A DNA stretch of 6,700 nucleotides from Methanobrevibacter sp. (lineage in GTDB: Archaea > Methanobacteriota > Methanobacteria > Methanobacteriales > Methanobacteriaceae): positions 1-6,700 of the forward strand of contig JADLKP010000124.1 in assembly GCA_016838945.1 (NCBI GenBank), given 5' to 3'. Of this stretch, positions 1-5,269 are shown one piece after another. Positions within the stretch are counted from its first letter, which is position 1; the number at the start of each line of letters is the position of its first letter. Under the pieces are notes generated by a model. The model was not told where the DNA came from and did not search any database. It was given only the letters and a program-made list of their open reading frames with translations. The translations under genes were made by a program, and so were the position numbers.

Positions 1-351
1 GATGATATATTGGATTGCTGGAGTAATTTGGAAGATTTTGGAAAGGTAACAGGAACAGATATAGCTGATAATAAGAAGACTTTCCTTTATTTAAAATCTC
101 TTGAAATTGCTGATAAAGATGATAAGGAGGTTTTAACAAAATATTTCTCCTCCACCAACTTCGATAAAAAGGAAAAAGAAGACGCCATTAAAGCAATTTA
201 CCACAAACTTAACCTTAAAGCCATTGCACAGGAACTAATGCAGGACTATAATAATAAGGCAATGGAGAGTTTGGAGAAGATAGGAGTTGATAATCAAAGA
301 AAACAAAACCTTATTGACTTTGCAAACAAGTTAATGCACAGAAATAAATAA
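1..351 (+). CDS. Polyprenyl synthetase (FPP/GGPP synthase-type), C-terminal part, 5' truncated by window
   Basis: This is the C-terminal end of an all-trans polyprenyl diphosphate synthase, which condenses isopentenyl diphosphate with an allylic diphosphate in cytoplasmic isoprenoid synthesis. The frame is open from base 1 and begins with the codons for DDILD, the second Asp-rich motif (DDxxD) that binds Mg2+-diphosphate. It continues with FGKVTGTDIADNKKTFLYL, the conserved G(x)DI..KKT segment that follows this motif in the family. The rest is a helical, charged tail ending LMHRNK before TAA. A TTG at base 10 could be read as a start, but it lies inside the DDILD motif, so the gene begins upstream of the window. 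The product chain length (C15, C20 or longer) cannot be judged because the first DDxxD and the chain-length pocket are missing. The next gene is 365 bp away, so this is probably the end of a transcription unit. Confidence 0.9.
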   Translation, partial: DDILDCWSNLEDFGKVTGTDIADNKKTFLYLKSLEIADKDDKEVLTKYFSSTNFDKKEKEDAIKAIYHKLNLKAIAQELMQDYNNKAMESLEKIGVDNQRKQNLIDFANKLMHRNK

Positions 352-716
352 TTTTAATAATACTATTTTAAACCCAAAGCCCAATTTCTTGAACTCAGAC
401 TTTATTATTTTGAAAAAAGATAAAGAGATTTTGAATTATTATAAAGTGTTTGCAGTCAGATATCGTCGCTCCTAAACTGAAAAACGTCGTTTGTCAATAT
501 AAAAAACGTCGATTTTGAATAAGAAATCGACGTTTTCAGCAATAAAATCGACGATTTATGAGTATAGTATAGTGATCATAATTCAAAATGATAAGGTTAT
601 AATTCATAATAACTTGATAATATTTTAGAATAATAGGATTGCAGTCTAAAATTATTGGATAAGAGTTCTGATTTGTAATTTAAAAATTCAAAATAACAAT
701 TTAAAAATTATTTGGT
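352..716. other. Intergenic gap with palindromic repeats and A/T tracts
   Basis: This 365-bp stretch has no credible ORF. It contains the CGTCG/CGACG repeat cluster listed separately. Just before the HU gene it has a 12-bp direct repeat, AATTTAAAAATT, at 677-688 and 698-709, spaced 21 bp start to start. Such A/T tracts could bend DNA or bind a nucleoid protein, but in DNA this A+T-rich the repeat may be chance. I found no convincing TTTG / TAnnTTTG promoter pair here, although one must presumably exist for the HU gene. Confidence 0.6.
464..557. repeat. Cluster of CGTCG/CGACG palindromic repeats
   Basis: The core CGTCG, or its complement CGACG, appears five times: 464-468, 485-489, 507-511, 528-532 and 549-553. 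The strongest structure is a perfect 13-bp stem between AAAACGTCGATTT (503-515) and AAATCGACGTTTT (524-536) around an 8-nt loop. A second arm, CTGAAAAACGTCG at 477-489, can compete for the same right arm (528-539), with one A fewer on the partner. AAATCGACGATTT at 545-557 is a further, partly self-complementary copy. The stem is not followed by a T-run, so it is not a standard intrinsic terminator, although it could protect the 3' end of the upstream mRNA. It resembles small dispersed intergenic palindromes; which family it belongs to is unknown. Confidence 0.7.
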
Positions 717-1136
717 ATGGGTATTAAATATTTCAAACAAAGGAGAAAAATCACAAAAAACTCTGTAGCACAAACAAAATACATTCCCAAAATGCAGTTA
801 GAGCCTGTTGTTGGGATGGAAGAGATTGCGGAAATGGTTGAAAAGAAAAGTACTATGAGCAGAGGTGATATTTTGGGAGTGTTGTCTGAGGTTGAGGTTG
901 TGATTTCCTGGATGCTGGAGATGGGACATCCTGTTAAAATGACATATTTGGGGACTTTCTATCCTGTACTTGAGGTTTCTTCGGTTGATGATCCTCAGCA
1001 GGTTAGCAGTAAATTAATTAAACGATTAAGATGTGTTTTCAAACCAGGTAAATATTTAAGAGAAAGACTTAAGAAAGCAGAGTTTTCACTTGGCGACAAC
1101 AAGATTAGAGAGGTTAGTTATAAAGGGAAAAAGTAG
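717..1136 (+). CDS. HU-family (HU-HIG type) DNA-binding protein
   Basis: A 139-residue histone-like protein of the extended HU type common in Bacteroidota, which binds and bends DNA in the nucleoid as a dimer. The N-terminal stretch (about 1-30, KYFKQRRK...) is the lineage-specific basic extension. Residues 34-70 form the helical dimerisation part (MEEIAEMVEKKSTMSRGDILGVL...), with the typical pattern of a Thr/Ser before the Asp-Ile-Leu helix. Residues 71-87 carry the V-x-(L)G-T-F turn (VKMTYLGTFYPVL). The end of the domain is RCVFKPGKYLRERLKK (105-120), matching the V.F.PGK.L...LK signature of the family. About 20 extra C-terminal residues end in a Lys-rich tail that may add DNA contacts. 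The ATG at 717 has no Shine-Dalgarno box, as is usual in this phylum. Whether this is a general nucleoid protein or a dedicated regulator cannot be told from sequence. Confidence 0.85.
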   Translation: MGIKYFKQRRKITKNSVAQTKYIPKMQLEPVVGMEEIAEMVEKKSTMSRGDILGVLSEVEVVISWMLEMGHPVKMTYLGTFYPVLEVSSVDDPQQVSSKLIKRLRCVFKPGKYLRERLKKAEFSLGDNKIREVSYKGKK

Positions 1137-1149
1137 AGAATATTCCTTT

Positions 1150-1185
1150 TTTGAGCCTTAAGTTTAGGAAAAATCGTAAATTCGC
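1150..1185 (+). promoter_or_regulatory. Possible Bacteroidota-type promoter for clpP
   Basis: TTTG at 1150-1153 and TAAATTCGC at 1177-1185 resemble the -33 TTTG and -7 TAnnTTTG boxes of the Bacteroidota primary sigma factor. The -7 box has one mismatch and the spacer is 23 bp, at the long end of the accepted range. The predicted start would fall about 20-25 nt before the clpP ATG at 1215. This is pattern matching only. Confidence 0.3.
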
Positions 1186-1214
1186 AGCAAGAAAAAAATA
1201 ATAAAATAAAAGAT

Positions 1215-1901
1215 ATGAAAGATTTTAATAAGGAGTTTAAGCTATACGCTACCAAACACAGAAATATCAACAGCATTACTTATGATAAATATGCTTCACA
1301 TTTTCAGAAGAGTGCTTATATAAACCCGACAATTATTGAAGAACGTCAGTTAAATATTGCTCAAATGGACGTGTTTTCACGTTTGATGATGGAAAGAATT
1401 ATATTTTTGGGAACAGCTATTGATGATGATGTTGCAAATATTATTCAAGCACAGCTATTGTTTTTGGAAAGTGTGGATTCTTCAAGAGATATTCAAATAT
1501 ATTTAAATTCTCCAGGGGGATATGTTCATGCTGGATTGGGAATTTACGATACCATGCAATATATTCGTCCAGATGTAGCAACAATATGCACAGGCCTTGC
1601 AGCATCAATGGGTTCTGTTTTGCTATGTGCTGGAGCAGCAGGCAAACGTTCAGCCCTTGAACATTCAAGAGTTATGATTCACCAACCACTTGGAGGAGCC
1701 GAAGGACAGGCATCAGACATTGAAATTGCAGCAAGAGAAATAATTAAAACAAAGAAAGAACTTTATAGCATAATCTCCAAGCATTCAGGACAAACCATAG
1801 AGAAAGTAGAAGAAGATGGCGACAGAGATTTCTGGTTAACAGCCAAAGAAGCCAAAGACTACGGAATGATAGATGAAATTTTAGTTAGAAATGAAAAGTA
1901 A
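1215..1901 (+). CDS. clpP: ATP-dependent Clp protease proteolytic subunit ClpP
   Basis: The serine peptidase subunit of the cytoplasmic Clp protease forms a double heptameric barrel fed by a ClpX- or ClpC/ClpA-type unfoldase. All catalytic residues are visible. The nucleophile is Ser131 in GLAASMGS, the general base is His156 in MIHQPLGG, and the acid is Asp205 in DRDFWLTA. The glycine-rich LNSPGGYV (97-104) is the oxyanion-hole and substrate-strand loop. The protein is 228 residues against about 207 for E. coli ClpP. The extra length is an N-terminal segment of roughly 35 residues before the conserved core begins near 44-60 (RQLNIAQMDVFSRLMMERIIFLG). Long N-termini are common in Bacteroidota ClpP and may be removed on maturation. 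ClpP genes of this phylum usually sit with tig and clpX; here the neighbours are an HU protein and a lipoprotein array, so the ATPase partner is outside the window. Codon use and base composition look normal and less A+T-rich than the genes that follow. Confidence 0.97.
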   Translation: MKDFNKEFKLYATKHRNINSITYDKYASHFQKSAYINPTIIEERQLNIAQMDVFSRLMMERIIFLGTAIDDDVANIIQAQLLFLESVDSSRDIQIYLNSPGGYVHAGLGIYDTMQYIRPDVATICTGLAASMGSVLLCAGAAGKRSALEHSRVMIHQPLGGAEGQASDIEIAAREIIKTKKELYSIISKHSGQTIEKVEEDGDRDFWLTAKEAKDYGMIDEILVRNEK

Positions 1902-1938
1902 TTAGTGATTTGTCTATGTAATTAATATCAGATAGTAA

Positions 1939-1969
1939 TATAGTGCGGGATAACTTATTCCGCACTATA
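1939..1969. repeat. Palindromic border repeat, copy 1
   Basis: The left arm GTGCGGGATA (1943-1952) pairs with TATTCCGCAC (1956-1965) across a 3-nt loop, with one G-T wobble. The stem extends outward by TATA/TATA (1939-1942 with 1966-1969), giving a 14-bp stem. It starts 38 bp after the clpP stop and ends 11 bp before the next ATG. It marks the left end of the small-gene array. No T-run follows, so if it ends clpP transcripts it does so imperfectly; it may instead sit in the leader of the next mRNA. Confidence 0.85.
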
Positions 1970-1980
1970 AGTTATAGAAA

Positions 1981-2439
1981 ATGAAAAAGCTAATTTTTAT
2001 TTGTTGTATCTTTTTATTTTCAGGGTGCATTTTTACTTATGATCCTGCCATTGGGGAGTTAACTATTAGAAATAATTCTGATGAGGCTGTTTATGTTTAC
2101 AAAAAATGTGGGAAAGTAAATGTTTTGCCTTCGGAACCAAAATTGGAATTATTCCAATTAATTTCTCTTGATGAGCAAGATACTAATAGAGATAAGTTAA
2201 TTACACCAGAATATAGAATAAATGCTTACGCATATGGTGCAATAGATATTGGAGGAACTAAAAAGAAACCACAACTTGATTGTGAAGAAAAAGTTGTAAC
2301 GCTTTTCTTTATTAGTGAACAAACAATGCGTAATTATAGTTGGGAAGAAATATCCTCAAAGCAAATGTTTATTAAGAAAATAATATTAACAGATGAAGAA
2401 TTAAAAAATAATGATTGGAATTATGTTTATAATCCTTGA
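1981..2439 (+). CDS. Small lipoprotein, NYSW[ED]EI family, paralog 1
   Basis: A 152-residue predicted lipoprotein of unknown function. Residues 1-16 form a type II signal peptide: MKK, a hydrophobic core, then the lipobox FSGC with the lipidated Cys16, so the protein is membrane-anchored outside the cytoplasm. The mature part opens with a short beta-type segment, GELTIRNNSDEAVYVY (25-40), where the xxIxNxSxExVyv pattern is shared with the other two paralogs at 2489 and 4746. It ends with VTLFFISEQTMRNYSWEEISSKQMFIKKIILTDEELKNNDWNYVY, the most conserved module (NYSWEEI at 118-124). I recall similar small lipoproteins with a terminal W..I....M....LT.EDL..NW...Y pattern as common hypothetical proteins in Bacteroides, but no function is known to me. 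It is the most diverged of the three paralogs. The ATG lies 11 bp after a palindrome, and the next paralog follows after 49 bp without one, so these two may share a transcript. Confidence 0.75.
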   Translation: MKKLIFICCIFLFSGCIFTYDPAIGELTIRNNSDEAVYVYKKCGKVNVLPSEPKLELFQLISLDEQDTNRDKLITPEYRINAYAYGAIDIGGTKKKPQLDCEEKVVTLFFISEQTMRNYSWEEISSKQMFIKKIILTDEELKNNDWNYVYNP

Positions 2440-2488
2440 TATTATTTATTCATTACCTAATTCATTGCAACAAAATAATAAATAGATT

Positions 2489-2926
2489 ATGAAGAGAATT
2501 ATTTTATTTATAGTAATAACAATATTTATTTTTTCATCTTGTGACCCAAAATATTATGGAATTACTTTATTAATTGAAAATGACTCTAATGAAACTGTTC
2601 ATATGTGTTTAAGTTGTGATTCTTCATTACTTATTAGTGATTCTATTCTTGTTTTTGATAAAAGCAATACTGAAGATATTTATGAAAGAAGTAGATTAGA
2701 ACCTAAAAGATCATATACTTTCTATAGAGGAAAAATATTTGAAAATAATCCAGACAAACAAGTGATTTGTCCAAATAAAAAATTGAATTTATTTGTGATA
2801 CTTGATACTACTATTTCAAATTATAGTTGGGATGAGATTGTAGAGAAACAAATGTATAAAGAGAAAATTGTTTTTACACAAGAAGATTTGGATAGGTTGA
2901 ATTATCATTTTATTTATACAAAATAA
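2489..2926 (+). CDS. Small lipoprotein, NYSW[ED]EI family, paralog 2
   Basis: A 145-residue predicted lipoprotein with a signal peptide at 1-18 (MKRII, a hydrophobic core, lipobox FSSC, Cys18 lipidated). The mature N-terminal region has LLIENDSNETVHM (27-39), the same strand-like motif as its paralogs, then a variable middle part. The C-terminal module contains LFVILDTTISNYSWDEIVEKQMYKEKIVFTQEDL. From base 2763 to 2895 the DNA is identical, without a single difference, to 5032-5164 in the paralog at 4746, while the 5' half is clearly diverged. The protein is therefore a mosaic relative to its paralog. The leader TGCAACAAAATAATAAA at 2466-2482 recurs upstream of the gene at 4291 and in similar form upstream of 4746. 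Function is unknown; expansion of secreted or surface lipoproteins by recombination is a reasonable reading but is inference. Confidence 0.75.
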   Translation: MKRIILFIVITIFIFSSCDPKYYGITLLIENDSNETVHMCLSCDSSLLISDSILVFDKSNTEDIYERSRLEPKRSYTFYRGKIFENNPDKQVICPNKKLNLFVILDTTISNYSWDEIVEKQMYKEKIVFTQEDLDRLNYHFIYTK

Positions 2927-2960
2927 CTATAATTGAGTTTGATTTTATAATTGTTAGTTA

Positions 2961-2980
2961 GTGCGGGATATGAACTATCC
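2961..2980. repeat. Palindromic border repeat, copy 2, right arm broken
   Basis: The left arm GTGCGGGATA (2961-2970), loop TGAAC and the first half of the right arm TATCC (2976-2980) are intact. The expected CGCAC is replaced by unrelated sequence (TTTAAGAC). Bases 2928-2980 are identical to 5197-5249 next to the intact copy, so the break in similarity falls within the palindrome. It cannot form the full stem and should not terminate transcription well. Confidence 0.75.
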
Positions 2981-3023
2981 TTTAAGACAAAAAAGAGGTA
3001 TTTATTATATAAAACCATAAACT

Positions 3024-3647
3024 ATGAAAAAAGTTATTATATTATTACTAATAAGTATCAACTTAAGTGGTTGTGTAGGAATTTCAACTTATAATAATTT
3101 GAAAAATGATTTCTCTTACTTGAAATTTGACAATAAGCCTAATTTGACAAATGGTCTATTTAATATTAAAGGTTATTATGCATTGACCGATAAAACGAAT
3201 TATACATCATACTTTATGTTTTTTGAAGATGGTTCTTTTGCTAATCAGGTTTTTTTTGACAAAGAAAATAATATAACAGGTTTTAGTGTGTATAATGGTA
3301 TTTATAAATTATATGGAGATACAATTAAAGTTCAAATAATGTTTAAAGGAGTTGGATTGACAAGCTCTTCATTTGGTGAAGAATGGTATAAAATAGTAGA
3401 TAAAAACACATTAGAATTAATTTATTTTGGAATGCTTACCACTGTGGCAGAAGATTTTAACTCTATAACTTATATAAAAGCATGTGATATTTCAAAATAT
3501 AAAAGTTCCTATGCTAAATTTATTCCTTTAGATTCAATCCCTGAATTCAATAATGACCTCAAGAAAGATAAATTCTTTTGGGAAGATGAAAAGGAATGGA
3601 AAGAGTATATGGATAGTTTGAAATTAAAGAAGAAAAAGAATGAATAA
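3024..3647 (+). CDS. Lipoprotein with lipocalin-like beta-strand pattern
   Basis: A 207-residue predicted lipoprotein. The signal peptide is residues 1-17 with the lipobox LSGC (14-17), so Cys17 would be lipidated. The central part has the pattern GLFNIKGYYAL...YFMFFEDGSFANQVFF (44-78), then NGIYKLYGDTIKVQIMF (91-107) and EWYKIVDKNTLELIYFG (120-136). These are alternating strands with GxY/FxxDG and G.Y...GDTI motifs, reminiscent of lipocalin-like small lipoproteins of Bacteroidota that report on envelope or ligand binding; this assignment rests on pattern only. The C-terminus is highly charged (from about 177, ending KKKKNE). It is not related to the NYSW lipoproteins beside it. The gene sits in its own interval between palindromic repeats, as expected for a separate cassette of the array. 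Confidence 0.7.
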   Translation: MKKVIILLLISINLSGCVGISTYNNLKNDFSYLKFDNKPNLTNGLFNIKGYYALTDKTNYTSYFMFFEDGSFANQVFFDKENNITGFSVYNGIYKLYGDTIKVQIMFKGVGLTSSSFGEEWYKIVDKNTLELIYFGMLTTVAEDFNSITYIKACDISKYKSSYAKFIPLDSIPEFNNDLKKDKFFWEDEKEWKEYMDSLKLKKKKNE

Positions 3648-3720
3648 CCAATCTGTCATAAATGGACTAACTGCCATCACAATCAGTAGGAGAAAACATT
3701 CAGAAATGTGTAATTTGGTC

Positions 3721-3745
3721 GTGCGGGATATTTTCTATCTCGCAC
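3721..3745. repeat. Palindromic border repeat, copy 3
   Basis: The left arm GTGCGGGATA (3721-3730), loop TTTTC and right arm TATCTCGCAC (3736-3745) form a 10-bp stem with one G-T wobble. It lies 73 bp after the stop of the upstream lipoprotein gene and 16 bp before the next ATG. The loop differs from the TGAAC loop of copies 2, 4 and 5 while the arms are kept, which suggests that the arms, not the loop, matter. Confidence 0.85.
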
Positions 3746-3761
3746 TACAATAATATTAATT

Positions 3762-4187
3762 ATGAACGCACTACATTTTTATAATGGAGATAGGCAACTT
3801 GAAATAGTTTTTTCAAAATTTCAAGTTCAAAAGAACAAGCCTGATTTCAATGATTTTATTCTATTTCAAATAGGCATAAAGCATAGTTTTATTAATACTT
3901 CTATAAATACAGAATGCTTAGATATTGACCTTGTTAATTTTGTTATAGATTTGCGAAAATTATACAAAATGGAGGTAAAAACGGTATCATTTGTCCAAAC
4001 AATTGAAAAAAATATAGAAATAACTTTTAATTTAAATGAGCTTGGACAATTACTTGTTAGTGTAATTATACGAAAACAAATTGATAATATAACAGTTGTA
4101 TTTGAATATGGAACAGACCAATCATTTCTTCCAGAATTAATAAAAGAAATAGAAATAATAATAAATGAAATGGGAATAACAAACTAA
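3762..4187 (+). CDS. Small cytoplasmic protein, DQSFLPEL family, paralog 1 (possible immunity protein)
   Basis: A 141-residue soluble protein with no signal peptide or membrane segment. It begins with ALHFYNGDRQLEIVFSKF, has a middle helix-like region (LDIDLVNFVIDLRKLYKM, 53-70), a strand FVQTIEKNIEITFNL (77-91), then GQLLVSVIIR (95-104), and ends with FEYGTDQSFLPELIKEIEIII. The order of elements and the DQSFLPELI(K/D)EI end are shared with the next gene. This architecture resembles small immunity-type proteins that occur in tandem arrays beside polymorphic toxin genes of Bacteroidota, with a toxin-neutralising role inside the cell; that is inference from size, arrangement and a remembered resemblance, with no toxin gene in the window. 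The leader CTACAATAATATTAATTATG follows the palindrome directly. Confidence 0.75.
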   Translation: MNALHFYNGDRQLEIVFSKFQVQKNKPDFNDFILFQIGIKHSFINTSINTECLDIDLVNFVIDLRKLYKMEVKTVSFVQTIEKNIEITFNLNELGQLLVSVIIRKQIDNITVVFEYGTDQSFLPELIKEIEIIINEMGITN

Positions 4188-4246
4188 CGGATTGTAGTTA
4201 GCGTATTATTATTCCTAGCAGAAGTTCTTAATATTAAAATTCTTTT

Positions 4247-4271
4247 GTGCAAGACATGAACTATTCCGCAC
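4247..4271. repeat. Palindromic border repeat, copy 4, left arm degenerate
   Basis: The right arm TATTCCGCAC (4262-4271) and loop TGAAC (4257-4261) match the other copies. The left arm (4247-4256, GTGCAAGACA) keeps only GTGC and scattered bases, so the stem is weak. It ends 19 bp before the next ATG and is followed by the leader TGCAACAAAATAATAAA (4272-4288). With copy 2, where the right arm is damaged, this suggests that the two arms have different fates when cassettes are joined. Confidence 0.75.
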
Positions 4272-4290
4272 TGCAACAAAATAATAAATT
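4272..4290 (+). promoter_or_regulatory. Shared A-rich translation leader
   Basis: TGCAACAAAATAATAAA at 4272-4288 is identical to 2466-2482 upstream of the lipoprotein at 2489. Variants precede the genes at 4746 (TGCAAACAAAAAAATAT from 4724) and 3762. All end in (AGA)TTATG. Without a Shine-Dalgarno box, such A-rich unstructured leaders are what Bacteroidota ribosomes favour. It also shows that the cassettes share their 5' border, not only the palindrome. Confidence 0.55.
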
Positions 4291-4707
4291 ATGATACATT
4301 TTTATGATAAGAATAGAAATATTGTAATGAAATTGTATGATTTCTCTTTCAATGAACAAGGAGAACCAAGAATCAAATTTTCCTCAATTATTTCTTATTC
4401 TTTTTATAAAGCATCACGAGAAATTGAAGATTATAAGAGTTGTTTAGAAGCCTTTTTGAAAGAGCTAAATTTACTTTATGAGAATAAAATAGAAATAGCA
4501 CAATTTGTTCCTCTTGAAAGGCAACTTGAAATTTATTTTAGGAAATTAGAATTTGGACAAATTTCAGTTTCAATAAGATTAAATAATGTAGATTTTGATA
4601 ATACTACTCACCATCTGTATGAATCAAAATTGGAAATTAACTATGAGATAGATCAATCTTTTTTACCTGAATTGATTGATGAAATTTCAACAGTTATTTC
4701 AAATTAA
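4291..4707 (+). CDS. Small cytoplasmic protein, DQSFLPEL family, paralog 2 (possible immunity protein)
   Basis: A 138-residue soluble protein without a signal peptide. It shares its plan with the protein at 3762: MIHFYDKNRNIVMKLYDFSF opens the protein, a helix EDYKSCLEAFLKELNLLYEN lies at 46-65, then FVPLERQLEIYFRKL (72-86), GQISVSIRL (89-97), and a final YEIDQSFLPELIDEISTVI. Sequence identity to the paralog is low apart from the ends, so this is an old duplication or two independent acquisitions, unlike the recent exchange seen in the lipoproteins. A cytoplasmic immunity or antitoxin-like role is possible but not demonstrated; no toxin is visible. The next gene starts 38 bp downstream with no palindrome between, so the two probably share one transcript. 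Confidence 0.75.
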   Translation: MIHFYDKNRNIVMKLYDFSFNEQGEPRIKFSSIISYSFYKASREIEDYKSCLEAFLKELNLLYENKIEIAQFVPLERQLEIYFRKLEFGQISVSIRLNNVDFDNTTHHLYESKLEINYEIDQSFLPELIDEISTVISN

Positions 4708-4745
4708 TTTGTTATTGATATTCTGCAAACAAAAAAATATAGATT

Positions 4746-5195
4746 ATGAAGCGACTTTTTTATATATTTGTACTAATAATATTTATTTTCTCATCTTGTA
4801 TTCATTTTGACAAAGTAACTTTTGGAGAAAAATTATATATTAAAAATTTGTCTAATGAAACTGTTCATATGTTTTTAACTTGTGATTCTTTATTACAGAT
4901 TAGCGATTCTGTTCAAATTTTTGATAGAAGCAATAAAGAAGATATTTTTTATAATAGAAGTAGATTAGATACTAATATGATAAAATCTTTCTATAATAAA
5001 AAAATATCTGATAATAATCCAGACAAACAATTGATTTGTCCAAATAAAAAATTGAATTTATTTGTGATACTTGATACTACTATTTCAAATTATAGTTGGG
5101 ATGAGATTGTAGAGAAACAAATGTATAAAGAGAAAATTGTTTTTACACAAGAAGATTTGGATAGTATAGGATATACTTTTATTTATACAAAATAA
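4746..5195 (+). CDS. Small lipoprotein, NYSW[ED]EI family, paralog 3
   Basis: A 149-residue predicted lipoprotein with signal peptide 1-18 and lipobox FSSC (Cys18). The mature part starts with LYIKNLSNETVHMFLTCDS (30-48), has a variable middle (about 58-94), and ends with the conserved LFVILDTTISNYSWDEIVEKQMYKEKIVFTQEDL module. The 3' portion (5032-5164) is base-for-base identical to 2763-2895 of the paralog at 2489, whereas the first 280 bases differ at many positions, including amino-acid changes. After a few differences near the stop, identity resumes in the 3' untranslated DNA (5197-5249) up to the palindrome. This marks a recent exchange or duplication of the 3' half plus border. Function is unknown. 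Its coupling to the DQSFLPEL gene just upstream resembles the lipoprotein-lipoprotein pairing of the first cassette. Confidence 0.75.
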   Translation: MKRLFYIFVLIIFIFSSCIHFDKVTFGEKLYIKNLSNETVHMFLTCDSLLQISDSVQIFDRSNKEDIFYNRSRLDTNMIKSFYNKKISDNNPDKQLICPNKKLNLFVILDTTISNYSWDEIVEKQMYKEKIVFTQEDLDSIGYTFIYTK

Positions 5196-5228
5196 ATATA
5201 ATTGAGTTTGATTTTATAATTGTTAGTT

Positions 5229-5260
5229 AGTGCGGGATATGAACTATCCCGCACTTTTTT
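5229..5260 (+). terminator. Palindromic border repeat, copy 5, acting as likely intrinsic terminator
   Basis: The perfect arms GTGCGGGATA (5230-5239) and TATCCCGCAC (5245-5254), plus an outer A-T pair (5229/5255), make an 11-bp stem with the loop TGAAC. It is followed at once by six T residues, the form of a rho-independent terminator. It is the best-preserved copy and closes the small-gene array. It lies 34 bp after the lipoprotein stop. Confidence 0.8.
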
Positions 5261-5269
5261 ATTATTAGG

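Noticed and set aside
10..351. TTG start at base 10 for the first gene
   Set aside because: The frame is open upstream and the TTG codon lies within the DDILD catalytic motif, so the gene is truncated by the window edge.
677..709. AATTTAAAAATT direct repeat as a specific operator
   Set aside because: Two copies of a low-complexity A/T word in A+T-rich DNA are too weak to call a regulator site; noted only within the intergenic description.
1441..1668. A 75-codon ORF on the minus strand inside clpP
   Set aside because: It is fully contained in the well-conserved clpP coding frame and its translation shows no recognisable domain; it is a shadow ORF.
4184..4202. CTAAC...GTTAG pair, considered as an integron attC core
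   Set aside because: The sites do not fit RYYYAAC and GTTRRRY fully, are not repeated at the same place after other genes, and no integrase is present. The palindromes are also much shorter and more regular than attC sites.
1939..5255. Palindromes as CRISPR repeats
   Set aside because: The spacing is irregular (hundreds to about a thousand bases), there are genes between copies, and no cas genes are present.
1939..5260. Palindromes as terminal inverted repeats of one insertion sequence
   Set aside because: Each copy is itself a complete hairpin, internal copies exist, and no transposase or target-site duplication was found.
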